Positions 37,082-48,000 of a stretch of DNA of 64,000 nt are shown here, in pieces. Below the pieces are notes generated by a model. It worked only from the letters and a program-made list of their open reading frames with translations, ran no database searches and was not told the DNA's origin. The stretch's first letter is position 1. Every line of letters begins with the position of its first letter. The translations under genes and the position numbers were made by a program. Source of the DNA: Kalmanozyma brasiliensis GHG001 (Eukaryota > Basidiomycota > Ustilaginomycetes > Ustilaginales); NCBI RefSeq assembly GCF_000497045.1, contig NW_015961989.1, positions 620,001 to 684,000 of the forward strand, written 5' to 3'.

Positions 37082-38938
37082 TTAAGCAAGACCGGCACGA
37101 CGCATGTCGTTCAACAATCGTCTCTCCGCCGGGTTCAGCCGTGCATCTTCCGTGTCCAACCCATCTTCATCTTCCAAATCGCCGACGCTGGTCTCCCCGC
37201 GCTGACCACGCGAGCGACCCAGCCTCTGTCCTACGCCGGGGAACAACACCCAGTCCTCGCCCGATCCCGCACTCCCCCCGCCTCTCGACAAAGCGGAGCG
37301 AAACCGATTGACGAAACCCATCGCTCCCGTCGACGGCTCCTCCTGCGCCGATTCGCCGTTCGAAGCCTCTTCGCGCCTCGCAGCGTCAACAAGCGACTTG
37401 CCCCACCGCCAGATGCGCCAGTAGCTCAGCATGGACGACAGCAGAATCGTCCAACCCAGCACCATGAGCACATACGCGAGCCATTCGGTCGACTGACTCA
37501 TCGAGTCGGTGATGTTCTGATCGCCCACATTGACAGGTTGCCCATCGGCCTGGGCTGCGAACAGGTCGGCAAGCGTCTGACCGTTTACGCTCGGTTGGGA
37601 AGGTTGCACCATTCGCGACCCCCAACCTCTTCGACGAGTGCCGTTGGCCGTGTTGTCCTCGCCAAACCACCCGTTCCCTCCGCCAGGTGAGGATGTGCCG
37701 CCAAAGTCTGTGCCCACCTTGCCTTCTGCGATCTCGGCCGCTCGGGTTCGCAGGTAGAAACCATATTGGATGAGGGTCACGCCGAGACCAGCGCGACTGC
37801 CACATCGCGCAGCATGCGTCGTGTGCAACAGGTAGGTCAGCAGGAAACCGACAAACTGGAACGTCATCGAAACGAGCAGGTTCCATGCAAATCCGAAGAG
37901 GTTGCCCACCGCCAGACCTTCGACGATGAGATCCTCGATGGCGCCCACGTGCGCTCCGCCCGGCGTCCATCCAAGACCGTTGGCGAGTGGGTGGACGCTG
38001 CCGCCAAGGATGGTTGTCTCCCAGTATTGCGGTACCGCGTCGGCTGCGGCGATCTCGTAGGTGGGAGGCTGCATGTCGTCTTCCAGATCATCGTCATCTC
38101 CTCGGTCTTCGCCGCTTCCGCCGGTTTGGCCGCGTCGGCGACGCTCTGGCTTGGCGCTGAGGTTGGCGAACACGCCATCCTGACCAATGCCGCCGCCAAC
38201 GTAGCGCGGCCGATGAACGCCGCCTCGAGCACCGTCCTGTGTTGAGAGGGACGAGTAACGGGCACCAGGGATGCCCATACCGACAAACCGACCAAAACGA
38301 CCGAGAGCGAAGCGCATGCGGTCACTTCTCGTCATGGCTTCCGAGGCATCTGTGCTGACGCCTCCCGCCTCTCCACCGCCCATGGACGTCGGGACGGAGC
38401 TGTAACCATTGCGATTCGTACGACTGCCGCTGCTGGAATGGATCGAATCATCGCCTTCGTCATCCCCATCTGGATTCATGTCGATGGTGCGGTGGTCGTT
38501 GCCTGCAGATGCGTTGCTGACATCGGCAGCAGCGTCAGGGTTTGGGCTGGCAGCATGGGGCGAAGGCGGCGGCCGCCGTGTGACAGTAGGAAAGTACTCT
38601 GGTCGCTCGAAATCGTATGCTGGGGTATTGCCGCTGCGGTTGAACAGCGGTGGGGGCCGGAACGAGGATGGGGACGGTTCGGTGGTAGCGCTCGAGTTGG
38701 CTCGGTCGGCTCCTAACGGGTCGCTGACTGGATCTGGATCGGGCAGCGCATCTCCCGCATCAAAGAAGACATCCGTGGAAGGTCTCGAGGTTCGATATGC
38801 GGACGGACCTGAGGAGGATGAGCTGGCTTGAGTGTAGTCTGGCAACCCTGGATCAGCGTCCGCGGGACCGTTGAAGGCGGCAAACAGCTCGTCGGATCTG
38901 CGCGAATGCGATCGTGGACCTGCGCCTGGGCGAGCCAT
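37082..38938 (-). CDS. BSD2: BSD2/NDFIP-type membrane adaptor for Rsp5/NEDD4 ubiquitin ligase
   Basis: The 618-residue protein starts at ATG 38938. The first 285 residues are Ser/Pro/Gly/Asp-rich and disordered. PPTY at 291-294 is a WW-domain-binding motif, followed by EIAAADAVPQYWETTI, a block conserved in this family. Membrane segments follow: GNLFGFAWNLLVSMTFQFVG, LLTYLLHTTHAARCGSRAGL, LGVTLIQYGFYL, and after a polar loop WLAYVLMVLGWTILLSSML. Family role: in Golgi/endosome membranes it recruits Rsp5 to sort metal transporters and other membrane proteins to the vacuole. A basic tail with RRLLNDMRRAGLA ends the protein. Two to three times longer than yeast Bsd2 because of the N-terminal extension. 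Divergent from RINT1, with 444 bp between starts. Confidence 0.85.
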   Translation of the reverse strand: MARPGAGPRSHSRRSDELFAAFNGPADADPGLPDYTQASSSSSGPSAYRTSRPSTDVFFDAGDALPDPDPVSDPLGADRANSSATTEPSPSSFRPPPLFNRSGNTPAYDFERPEYFPTVTRRPPPSPHAASPNPDAAADVSNASAGNDHRTIDMNPDGDDEGDDSIHSSSGSRTNRNGYSSVPTSMGGGEAGGVSTDASEAMTRSDRMRFALGRFGRFVGMGIPGARYSSLSTQDGARGGVHRPRYVGGGIGQDGVFANLSAKPERRRRGQTGGSGEDRGDDDDLEDDMQPPTYEIAAADAVPQYWETTILGGSVHPLANGLGWTPGGAHVGAIEDLIVEGLAVGNLFGFAWNLLVSMTFQFVGFLLTYLLHTTHAARCGSRAGLGVTLIQYGFYLRTRAAEIAEGKVGTDFGGTSSPGGGNGWFGEDNTANGTRRRGWGSRMVQPSQPSVNGQTLADLFAAQADGQPVNVGDQNITDSMSQSTEWLAYVLMVLGWTILLSSMLSYWRIWRWGKSLVDAARREEASNGESAQEEPSTGAMGFVNRFRSALSRGGGSAGSGEDWVLFPGVGQRLGRSRGQRGETSVGDLEDEDGLDTEDARLNPAERRLLNDMRRAGLA

Positions 38939-39382
38939 GGCTGTGATGCCGAGTTGATGCTGTGCTTAAAGAATGGTGGTGATAGGTGATGGCGGTGACA
39001 AGAGAAGGTGGAGGAGATAATGACGGTGACGGAGATAGAGAGAGCGTCGATAGCATGCAGGAGCAGTGCGTGGCGGGGGCCCTGTACATCAGCCGAGACT
39101 GGTGAGGTGGCCTTGAAATTGGGCAATGATGCAACGCACACTGCACACGGCTGTGCTGCTGTTTGCTTCAGCTTCGAGCTCAGCCATCACCCAAAATCGG
39201 CTCAGCTCTACCGGCCTTGGCTTGGCAGAGCGCGCGAAATTTTAAAGATGTTATGCCAGCTCAAACCCACAGTCTTGCGTTTTTGCCTCCACTGAAATGA
39301 GAAGGACCTGACACGCTTAAGCCACGCTGTCCAACTCAGCTTTCGACGCAACCAACACCTTCTCATCCTCATCGCGAGCAAC
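38939..39382. promoter_or_regulatory. Shared divergent promoter, BSD2 / RINT1
   Basis: The 444 bp lie between two ATGs pointing apart. An AT-richer element GAAATTTTAAAG at about 39236-39247 is the only A/T-rich spot. No gene was recognised. Confidence 0.4.
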
Positions 39383-42370
39383 ATGGCGGCGACAGACACA
39401 GCAGGGGGTGCTGCATCATCGCTGGAGCCGCACCAGCTCGCAGCATACCTCGCGCCTCCATCTCGCCAGCAACAGATCAACTACGTCGTCGAGCATTGCA
39501 ACTACATCCTCCCCCAGCTCGCTTCCGACTCCCTCACTGCGTCGCTCGCTTCCCAGCCCAACCTCTCTTCCAAATCTACACCGCTGTTCACCACACTGCC
39601 GTCTTCGTCAGCGCTCGAAGCTTATCTGGCCGAACTCACCTCGGCTCATCAGCAGGCTTCCGCTCGGACTGCCAACCTCGAATCTCAGCTTCGAAACCAG
39701 CTTCTCTCGAGTCTTTCCGGTGTCAAGATTCTCAAAGAGAAGCTTTCATCCTTGCCAGATGACATTGCTTCCACCGAGGACAAGTTACTCGATCTCTGCG
39801 AGGATCTCGTCATCGCAGGCGCGTCTTCTTCCACAACCTCGACCTCGCCCGGCTCCAGCAGGGATGGCGCGGACACCTTGATCGACCGTCTCGGTCAGCT
39901 TCACACAGCCATCGACCAGCTCAAGAAGGCCAAGCAATACTTTAGCATCCTGGCTCAGGCCGAGGATCTTCGTCTTGCGGTTGTCAAAAGCGATCAGGAC
40001 CAAGCTCAGCGAGATCGAGCTCTGCAGCACCTCTCCGAGCTTGATGCCCTCGTTCGCAAGGTCGAGAAGCTCTCTGTGGTGGGCTCGGAACAGCATCAGG
40101 CAGCGCAAGACGAGCCCAAGCTGGTAGCATTCCTGCGAGCACAGCGATCTGCCGCCTTCAAAGCGCTCAGAAAGGCTCGCTGTTCGCGACTCTCGGAAGC
40201 CATCGCCCAGACCGGCTGGTCGCACGCCAAGGCTGACCTCTCCACAAGCAAAGACGATGCCAGCAACGGCCTCGACTCCACGGCTGCCAAGCTCGTTGAG
40301 AGTACGCAGGTCAAACAAGCTTGGGCGGACGTCTGTCGGCTTCAAGACGTCGCCGAGCATCTGGGCTTGCTCAGGCGCGCGACCGCCAAAGTGTCTTCTC
40401 AGTCGTCAGCACAGGCGACCGACGCAGAAGTTGTCACAGCAGGTAGTGACGCGTATCAGCCTCTGCTCACCACGCAATGTCTCATCGAGCCGATGCTCCT
40501 TCGCTTCCGCTACCACTTTGACGGCGATCGTTCGACCAACCGTCTCGACAAGCCGGAATGGTCCCTCTCGCACATCGCGTCTCTCATTCGCTCCCAGGCT
40601 CCACTCTTCCTGCCCGCAGAGCATGGCGTTCCCGGCTCCGGTGGTGCAGTCGTCCGACTCAACCGAGCATACGCCAATGCGTCTCCATCTCGCCGAGCCT
40701 ACCGTCACATCGACACCTACGCCGAGCTGCTCCACGGTCTCCTCACCCCACTCCGTCGCAAACTCGCCTCGACCATGCCTTCCCTGCTCGACCACCCCTC
40801 CCTGCTCGCACACACCGTCTTCCAGTCCCTCACGTTCGACGCCGACCTCTGCTCCACCTTCCCACCCTCGCTCACGGTCCTCCACAGCGCAGGCACGCGC
40901 AAACTTTCGGACGACATCCTCGACAACCCTCTCTGGTTCAACCGGTGGCTCGATGGCGAGAAGCAATTCGCGCTGCGACGGTTCGAAGAGATCATCGACG
41001 CTCCTGACGCATGGGCCATCGGTAGCTCGGATAGTCTCGCTGACGATGACACCTTCTTTCCCTCTTCCAGCGAGACGGGTCAACGAACGACCAAATCGGC
41101 TCGGTCGACAATGGAAATCCTCGACGCGGTGTCTGAACGATATCGACCGCTACCCTCGCTCTCCCAGCGATTGAGCTTCCTAGCCATCGTTCAGCTACCC
41201 ATTCTGCGAAGCTACGCACAACGCTTGACGCGCAGTTTGGACGCATTCGAATCGCTCTCGTCGGCATTTGCGCGTGCGATGCCTGGCGAGATCGTCGCCA
41301 CTTCGACCGGCCAGGGGGACTCAGACATGGTCCGTGGGCTTCGTGGGTTGGGTCGATTGGTGAAAGCGCTCCTCTCCGCCCAGTGGGTGTGTACGGAGCT
41401 CGAGCGGTGGTCCGACAGCGCGGCGTTCGTTGAGATGTCTGAAGCGCTGGGTTCTACCGAGGAGGAAAGGGCGCTCGCGCTGGGATTGAGAAAGGAGGAA
41501 GGGGTGCAAGAGGATAAGGAGTTGGACGCGGCCAGTTTGGGCATGCTTTTGCGACGAGGGTTGAAGAGGGGGGTTGGGGTGGCAAGACCCCTCGCCGCAG
41601 GTTCGCCCAATTTGGCCAGTGATACGGTGGGAACGCCGCAGGTGAGCGATGTCGGGCAAAAACAGGTGTTGAACGAGTTCGGACGGTATGGCGTGTGGGA
41701 GGAACCGCGGCGCAAGTTTGGCGAGATCGCCAGTCGTGCTGTGACAGCCATCGAACGGTTGGTGGTGAGCGAAACGCTGGAACAGCTTCGTCCGTACGTG
41801 TTGCGACGGTGGGATCAGGAAGATGCGACCTCGGAAGATGAAGAACCGTATCCGACGCCGACGCTCATTCCCGCATTGTCGGTGTTCTCGTCCCATCTTG
41901 GACACTTGTGTTCGATACTGGAGAGGGAGACGCTGCTGCCGGTGTACAGGAATGTATCGGCGTCGATTGCGGGTGCGTTAGTGGACAGAGTGGTGATGGC
42001 AGGCGGGTCGAGGCGGTTCAATCATCAGGGTGGGGTGAGATTCGATCGGGATCTGAGGGAGGGGTGGTTGGGCGTGGTGAGGGAGGTGGGCGAGGCGAAT
42101 GTGGCGGGATTGTTGGGGAGGAGACCAGAGGCGAGTTGGAAGATCGCGCTGGATGCGGCGTCTTTGCTGCGCCTACCATCTTCAACGAGCGGGGAAGGGG
42201 ACAAGGATGGGGTGAAGCTGGCGAAGGCCGTGCAGATCGTGTTCGACGCTACGGATGAGGGCGGCGCCAAAGGAGAGGATTACAGGGGGCTATTGGAGGG
42301 GCTGGGCGTGGATGACGGGAAGGTCAATGTTAGGGAGGTGCTCAGGCGGCGAGTCGAGGTATGGAAGTGA
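39383..42370 (+). CDS. RINT1/TIP20 subunit of the Dsl1/NRZ ER tethering complex
   Basis: The 995-residue protein starts at ATG 39383. A coiled-coil N-terminal third (about 70-250) is rich in heptad Leu. The central RINT1/TIP20 domain includes LLHGLLTPLRRKLASTM, HTVFQSLTFDADL, WFNRWLDGEKQFALRRFEEI, SLSQRLSFLAIVQLPILRSY and ELERWSDSAAFVEM. The C-terminal part has FGEIASRAVTAIERLVVSE and conserved helical blocks. Family role: with Dsl1 and Sec39 it tethers Golgi-derived COPI vesicles to ER SNAREs. The length is slightly greater than human RINT1 owing to polar inserts. Converges on NDUFA1 with 221 bp between stops. Confidence 0.85.
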   Translation: MAATDTAGGAASSLEPHQLAAYLAPPSRQQQINYVVEHCNYILPQLASDSLTASLASQPNLSSKSTPLFTTLPSSSALEAYLAELTSAHQQASARTANLESQLRNQLLSSLSGVKILKEKLSSLPDDIASTEDKLLDLCEDLVIAGASSSTTSTSPGSSRDGADTLIDRLGQLHTAIDQLKKAKQYFSILAQAEDLRLAVVKSDQDQAQRDRALQHLSELDALVRKVEKLSVVGSEQHQAAQDEPKLVAFLRAQRSAAFKALRKARCSRLSEAIAQTGWSHAKADLSTSKDDASNGLDSTAAKLVESTQVKQAWADVCRLQDVAEHLGLLRRATAKVSSQSSAQATDAEVVTAGSDAYQPLLTTQCLIEPMLLRFRYHFDGDRSTNRLDKPEWSLSHIASLIRSQAPLFLPAEHGVPGSGGAVVRLNRAYANASPSRRAYRHIDTYAELLHGLLTPLRRKLASTMPSLLDHPSLLAHTVFQSLTFDADLCSTFPPSLTVLHSAGTRKLSDDILDNPLWFNRWLDGEKQFALRRFEEIIDAPDAWAIGSSDSLADDDTFFPSSSETGQRTTKSARSTMEILDAVSERYRPLPSLSQRLSFLAIVQLPILRSYAQRLTRSLDAFESLSSAFARAMPGEIVATSTGQGDSDMVRGLRGLGRLVKALLSAQWVCTELERWSDSAAFVEMSEALGSTEEERALALGLRKEEGVQEDKELDAASLGMLLRRGLKRGVGVARPLAAGSPNLASDTVGTPQVSDVGQKQVLNEFGRYGVWEEPRRKFGEIASRAVTAIERLVVSETLEQLRPYVLRRWDQEDATSEDEEPYPTPTLIPALSVFSSHLGHLCSILERETLLPVYRNVSASIAGALVDRVVMAGGSRRFNHQGGVRFDRDLREGWLGVVREVGEANVAGLLGRRPEASWKIALDAASLLRLPSSTSGEGDKDGVKLAKAVQIVFDATDEGGAKGEDYRGLLEGLGVDDGKVNVREVLRRRVEVWK

Positions 42371-42591
42371 TGCGCTTTCGGCTCGATCATGGCTTCCATG
42401 TCAATTTGCAATCCTACCATGTGCGTCTGAATCACATCAGCTCGTTGATGCGTCCGTCTGCGTTTGACACCTCACAAGCACATTCCTCCGGAGCACGGGC
42501 GTGACCCACCATCTCCACTACACGGCCAGACAGTCGGTCATTGTCTTGCGAATCGAGCCGTAGAATTGCACTTTCTAGCCTTTGAGCGCGA

Positions 42592-43067
42592 TCAAGAGAG
42601 TTTCTCTGTGGACCAAGCCGAGTTGGTGGCAAACTCTTTTGGTGCTATGGGGTTTGTCTGTTGCATCAATCCGATCCAAATCATTGTCAGCACATCTCCT
42701 CTTCTCCTCTTGAAAGGGAGTGGGGTGGTTACTTACACTCTGTCCGCGTAGGCTGCCAGTCAACCGTTCGTCGCGCTTCATCATCATGCGTTCCCAGTCG
42801 TCGAGCGAGTGACGGATGGGCTTGCCGTCCTCCGCCAGTCGACGCACCACGTTGTAGCCCGTACCGGCCACGCCGAACATGACCACCACCATGCCTGTCG
42901 AGCGCAAAGCGAGCGAGTGAAAGTGTCAGTTCAGAAGCTCGTTTATGATGATCGAAGGTGAGCATAGAACGGCTCCAGCGCTCGAGACATTGGTGGGTTG
43001 GAGGGAAAGAAGAAGGCAGAGGTGTGGACGTACTCATGTGAAGAACTGCTTCGAAGGGGACGGGCAT
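42592..43067 (-). CDS. NDUFA1: Complex I accessory subunit NDUFA1 (MWFE / 9.8 kDa), three exons
   Basis: Exon 1 43067-43034, exon 2 42894-42737 and exon 3 42657-42592 give 85 residues. Donors are GTACGT and GTAAGT. Acceptors are CGACAG and CAACAG, and intron 2 has the branch site TGCTGACAAT. The protein opens MPVPFEAVLHMSMVVVMFGV (one N-terminal membrane span), then GTGYNVVRRLAEDGKP, and continues DDWERMMMKRDERLTGSLRGQ, ending NSAWSTEKLS. This matches the fungal 9.8-kDa MWFE subunit, including the MPVPFE start, MKRDERLTGSLRGQ and NSAW-TEK tail. Role: small membrane-arm subunit required for complex I assembly. A respiratory complex I is therefore present in this organism. Divergent from JIP5. 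Confidence 0.93.
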
Positions 43068-43508
43068 GATTGCTATATGTATGTCGAGGATTCGAATGGG
43101 AGAATGCTGTTGTGTGTGTGATCGGAGTAGACGTCTCTCGTGCCGATGCTGATTGTGCGAGTGACCCAGGGAGGTGTTGTTGCGGTGAGTGATCGTCGGA
43201 TGATGGTGTGGAGAAAGACCTCCAGAAGGAGCGATAATGCTCTTTCCTCGACTCAAGACGTATCTCGAATCGGTTCCGATCGAATTTTATTTCCCATGTC
43301 TGTTCTGCAAATCACACATTTTCCGTCAAATCCGTCGTCCGTGCACACTCCCTGGCTGGTGTTCGTTCATTTCCCGACCTCAATTTTTTCTTCTCGCTTT
43401 CACTGCAGGACCCTGAACGGCACGGCTTCGACGTCGTACACATCCACCATCCATCACCCCAACCCCATCCCTCTCACTCGGCACCCCCTCGAGGCTTGGC
43501 AGCGCGAA
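43068..43508. promoter_or_regulatory. Shared divergent promoter, NDUFA1 / JIP5
   Basis: The 441 bp lie between the two starts. The JIP5 reading frame stays open upstream through this region but has no family similarity there, and it overlaps the NDUFA1 leader. It is treated as noncoding. Confidence 0.45.
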
Positions 43509-44987
43509 ATGGACATCTCACTCTCCTCCGACGCTCTGGATCTGTCCTTCCACCCTGCGGAGGACACCAACCTCGTCGCGGTCGGGTTGATATCGGGCAA
43601 GATCCAGCTGGTCAACTACGACGATTTCGTCAATCAACCTTCGTCCTCACGCACGCCGCAACCTCCTTCCAAACGACACAAGCACTCTTCCTCTTCAATC
43701 AAGGGCGAGGAGGATGAGGGGAAGAAGATCAAGCTGTATAAGAAGCTATGGGTGACGAGGCCGTCGAAAAAAACGTGTCGCGGTCTCAGCTTCAACCCGA
43801 CCGGCGAGCGGCTGTTTAGCATATCCAAAGACAAATCGTTGTTCAGCATCGATTGTTCCACAGGCAAAGTGGTAGATAGCTGGGTGGATGCGCACGAAGC
43901 GGCGCCGTCTCGGGTGTTGCCGGTCGACCAACTGGTGGTGACCGGTGATGACGATGGGGTGGTTCGCCTGTGGGATCCAAGGAAGGGCGGCGGGAAAGGG
44001 GTTAAGCCGGTGAGGATGTGGGATCATCATTTCGATTGGATTACGGATATGGTTTACCTCGCCGATTTGCCCGTGCCTAAGGTTGCCAAGGGCAAAAAGG
44101 GCGAGGGGAGGAAGAGCAAGTCGCAACTCAAGAAGGATCGAAAGCGGGCGAGGGAGGCTGCGGCACTCAAACAGCGGGACTCGTCCGACGACGAAGGGGA
44201 AAGTGGGAGTGAGAGCGACTCCTCCTCCGATGAGGGGCGAGGCAAAGGTCCTAGTCGATCCCGCCTCATCGTCACATCCGGCGATGGCAGCCTCAGCAGC
44301 ATCGACCTGACATCGTCGGGACCAACATCCTTCGAGCTCTCCGAAGACCAAGAGGATGAACTGCTAAGCATCACCTCCATCCGCTCCTCGTCCAAACTCG
44401 TCGTCGGCACCCAACTCGGCATTTTGAGCCTCTGGTCCCCCTCGAGAGGGCTGTTGGATCATGTGGATCGCGTACCGGGTCACCCAGCGAGCGTGGATAC
44501 GCTCGTAACGCTGGACAGCGAGACCGTGCTCACGGGCAGTTCAGACGGTCTGGTGAGGGTGGTACAGATTCTGCCGAGCAAGTTGCTGGGCGTGATCGCG
44601 AGCCATGATGGGCTGCCCGTGGAGAGGATGCGGAGGAAGGGGAACGTGCTGGGTAGTGTAGGGCATAGCAATTGTGTCAAGTTGACGGATTTGAGGCCGC
44701 TATTGGAGGAGGATGAGGAGGGGGAGGAAGAGGAGGGTGCGCTGGGAATTGTTGGGTTGGGCGATGAGGATGATAGCGATGACGAGGAGGAGGAGGATGA
44801 TGCAGAAGAGGAGGAGGATGATGACTTTGCTGGATTGCAGACTGTCGAGGATGGAGAGGATGACGACGACGACGACGACGACGCGGCAGACGAGCAGGAC
44901 ATCGAAGCCGATTCAGACGACGACGACGACGACGACGACGTGCCAAGCAAAAAAGCCGGCAAAGGCGGATTCTTCTCCGACCTCTGA
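43509..44987 (+). CDS. JIP5: JIP5/WDR55 WD-repeat ribosome-biogenesis protein
   Basis: The protein is 492 residues from ATG 43509; the longer open frame to 43140 is rejected because family proteins begin near DISLSSDALDLSFHP. WD repeats include LVAVGLISGKIQLVNYDD, TCRGLSFNPTGERLFSISKD, LVVTGDDDGVVRLWDPR, SKLVVGTQLGILSLWS and TVLTGSSDGLVRVVQI. Lys-rich and Ser/Asp-rich inserts interrupt the propeller. RRKGNVLGSVGHSNCVKLTDL is a family-typical block before the tail. The last 90 residues are almost all Asp/Glu, partly encoded by GAC microsatellites, then a KKAGKGGFFSDL end. Family role: nucleolar protein needed for 60S/rRNA processing. Converges on the BOI-like gene with 105 bp between stops. 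Confidence 0.88.
   Translation: MDISLSSDALDLSFHPAEDTNLVAVGLISGKIQLVNYDDFVNQPSSSRTPQPPSKRHKHSSSSIKGEEDEGKKIKLYKKLWVTRPSKKTCRGLSFNPTGERLFSISKDKSLFSIDCSTGKVVDSWVDAHEAAPSRVLPVDQLVVTGDDDGVVRLWDPRKGGGKGVKPVRMWDHHFDWITDMVYLADLPVPKVAKGKKGEGRKSKSQLKKDRKRAREAAALKQRDSSDDEGESGSESDSSSDEGRGKGPSRSRLIVTSGDGSLSSIDLTSSGPTSFELSEDQEDELLSITSIRSSSKLVVGTQLGILSLWSPSRGLLDHVDRVPGHPASVDTLVTLDSETVLTGSSDGLVRVVQILPSKLLGVIASHDGLPVERMRRKGNVLGSVGHSNCVKLTDLRPLLEEDEEGEEEEGALGIVGLGDEDDSDDEEEEDDAEEEEDDDFAGLQTVEDGEDDDDDDDDAADEQDIEADSDDDDDDDDVPSKKAGKGGFFSDL
44862..44939 (+). repeat. GAC trinucleotide repeats inside JIP5 (poly-Asp)
   Basis: Seven GAC codons at 44862-44882 and eight at 44916-44939, separated by about 33 bp. They encode Asp runs in the acidic tail. 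Length may vary between strains because such repeats slip; this is inferred. Confidence 0.85.
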
Positions 44988-45092
44988 CAACCTCTTACAC
45001 TCTCTCAAATCATTCAAGCATCTGCAGTTTCTACACGCTCTCGCGATAAGTTTTCCATCAATCATAAAAAATCGTATTACATCGCATGCAAG

Positions 45093-48000
45093 CTACACAT
45101 CGTCCGGCTTAGTCTGTTGACCGCTGGTCAAGTTCATGAGAATCGCGGCGTCTCTTGCCGTCAGCTGTTCGGGATTGGGTCTCGCCTTTGCCCTCTGGGT
45201 CCTAGCCCTGCTAGTCGGGCTCGGGGGTCGCGGGGGCGGATTCATCCGCTGCGCCTCCTTCAACGAGATCGTCGCATTGTTGTAGCTCGAAATCACGGGG
45301 AAGCTGTGGTCCCTCCCAATCGTAGACTTCATCAGCGCCTTCATCCACTCCCTCACCAAAATGGGATCGTCACTCGAAAAGTAGTGCGGCTTCTCGCTCT
45401 CGTGCAGGATCTTGAACCCGTATTTGCCCGGATTGGTGTTTTCGTCCGCAATCACCTTGTAGCCTTTCATGTTGACGTAGCCTTTGATCTTTTCGGCACG
45501 TGGGTCGCGCAGGATGACGAGGTCGGGTCCTTTGAGCGCAAGGTAACGCGGCTTCCACGAGTTGTATCGCTCGCCCTTCTTCTTGATCCACCCTTCGAGG
45601 TCGACAGGTTGGATGCGCGACATGACGGGCCCGTTGGCTGCAGCGCCAGGAGGGGCAGCGGGACCACCAGCGCCAGGACCGGAAACGTCGGCGCCGGCGG
45701 AACCGACGCTCGTCGGTCGCGCATTGGCGGGCATGCCCATTCCCCCCGTCGCCGCTCCCAAGACCGTGCCTCCGCTCGTCGACTGCCTCTGTCGTCGAGC
45801 CGTATCGCCGTTCGTGTCGAACCTCGGACTGTCCGTAGGCAACGAGATCTGGTCCCGGATATTGGACTGCGAAGATTGCGAGCTGATGTTCCTCGAGGCA
45901 CGTGCGAAGCCCAGACGCGAGAGCGTCCCCTTGCTGCTCCTGTCGTCGTCGTGGCCGTTGCTGCTCGCACCTCCTGCCGGCGCGGGGGGAGGCTTGCGGT
46001 TGCGTTGACCGAGACCAAAGAAGCTGGTGCGGTTGTTCTTCTCCGACAGGGCCGATCCGCTCGATTCGCGTTTGCGTGGCGACGGAGGAGGCAAGGCGCC
46101 GAGACGATCCTCGTTGGGGCCACCGGTGGGGAAGTAGCGTGGACTAGGCAGGCCGAACTGGGACGTGTTGCCGGGAGAGACGGGGACGTCTCCGCTGCCG
46201 CGCATCATGCCCTCGCTCGGATGGCGGTAGGGGGCTCGCTGACCAGCTTGCTGCGCCTGCCAGGCGGCGACACCAGCTGGTCCGCCGAATCCGCCCGGGC
46301 CAAGCCCTGCGTTCGGGCTGTTGTACATGTCGCGGTCCCGGTCGCCTCCGTTGAAGTTCGAAGGAGGTCCATAGCCGGGATCCAGGCTGGTCTCGGCCAT
46401 CCGTGCGCTGAGACTGCGTCCGTCGGCATTGCTGCCGTTGTTGGATCCGCCACCCAAATGAGGTGAGTACGTGGGAGTGGCGGCGGCGCTGCCTGCTGCA
46501 CCAGGGCCGCCGAGGATAGCTGGGCTACCCAGAGTGCTGTCGCCGTGAGGAGGCTGAGAGAGACCCGGGGTAGGTGGAGCGCCCGACGTCTGTGCGCGAA
46601 GTTCCTTGATCCCGTTCGCGACCTGGAACCGCTTGCCAAAGGCGTTGATGTCGATCTCTTTGAGAATGTTGATGTCCATCTCGAGAAGCACATCGCCCGA
46701 GATCTCGTGCTCGCGGAACTTGCTGACCACGGCCGCCTCGTCCCAGCCCTTGAAGCGGGCCCACTCGACGACGTGGTCGACGTTCCACTCGGTCGGGTCA
46801 CTCGGCAAGTTGGCTAATGCGTGGAAGCTTTTGGGTTGCGCAGCAGCGGCGGCAGAACTGCTGTGGGTCGCGTCATCGAGCGTCGGTGTTCCGATCGAGG
46901 TGGCTGCCGTGCCGGTGCCAGTAGCAATGCCTGTGCCGGTACCCGTCTTGATGCTGTCGCCGGCAACGGAACGAACGCTTTCATCTGCGGCAGGTCCGGA
47001 CGATCCGACAGCAGAGGAGGCGTCGGCGGATGGCTCGTGACCGGTCACGGCGTGTGCGGTCGATGACGCAGCGGCAACACCACCGAGCGCAACAGCGCCT
47101 ACACCGGCTGCGATGGCGGGTGCAAGGACAGTGTCGGGTTCTGGCGCGGTGGCAGCACTGGAGTCGTTGGAAGCGAGAGGAGATGGCAAAGCCGCTTCTG
47201 CTGGTGCCTGTGTCGCCGGCTGAGACAGAGCTTGGTCCTCGGCGATGCCCTGCAAGTTCGAGGTAGGTTGTTGGATCTCTCGTGCGGCGACGCCGGCTGT
47301 AGGGGTAGAGGCGAGATTGCCGAAAAGGGGACTGTGCGTCTTGTTGTCCTGGAAGTCGTTGAGGGCGGCCACAACGGAGCCTTCACTGTCGCTCTCGTCG
47401 CTCATGTCTACACCATCGATGGGAGCAGCTTTGGACTTTTCGTCGGTCAGGTCAAGCTCGCCTGCTGCCAGCTTGGCTTGGCGTTCTTTCTCCTTCTCCA
47501 GAAGCAGCTCGCGTTGACGAGCCTCCTCTTGCTCGAAAGCTTGCTGCGCCTCGGCACGCATGCGTTGCTGTTCCTGCTTTTGACGTTCTGCATCGTCGGC
47601 CAGATCTTTTTGGGCGTTGGCGGCAAGGGCAGCGCGGGCGGCGACGGGTCTGCTGGCAAAGTCGTCGGCGGATCCGCCGTAGTTGTCGGACTGCGCGTCG
47701 ACATCGGACCGATCGCTGGTGAAGGAAGCGGAAGAGGAGTCGACGCCGCGAGTGGCAGCAAGTCCAGCTGCACCTGCTCCGGCACCAGCTACAGCACCTG
47801 CACCTGCACCCACGCCTGTAGTAGTGCCATTAACGCTGCCCGGTGCTTGGAACTCGGTGAGGGCGTTGTCGATGTCGGCCATGGTGGAGTGCATTACGCC
47901 CGGCTGTGTGCTGGCGGCTGCACCCTGAGGAGCGCCGAGGACGGGGGTAGCAGTGCCGGATTGAGCGCTGAGCGCGACGTTGCGATCGACGGTGGTGTAG

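Noticed and set aside
43140..43508. 123-codon N-terminal extension of the JIP5 frame
   Set aside because: No family similarity; it overlaps the NDUFA1 leader. Family proteins begin near the ATG at 43509.
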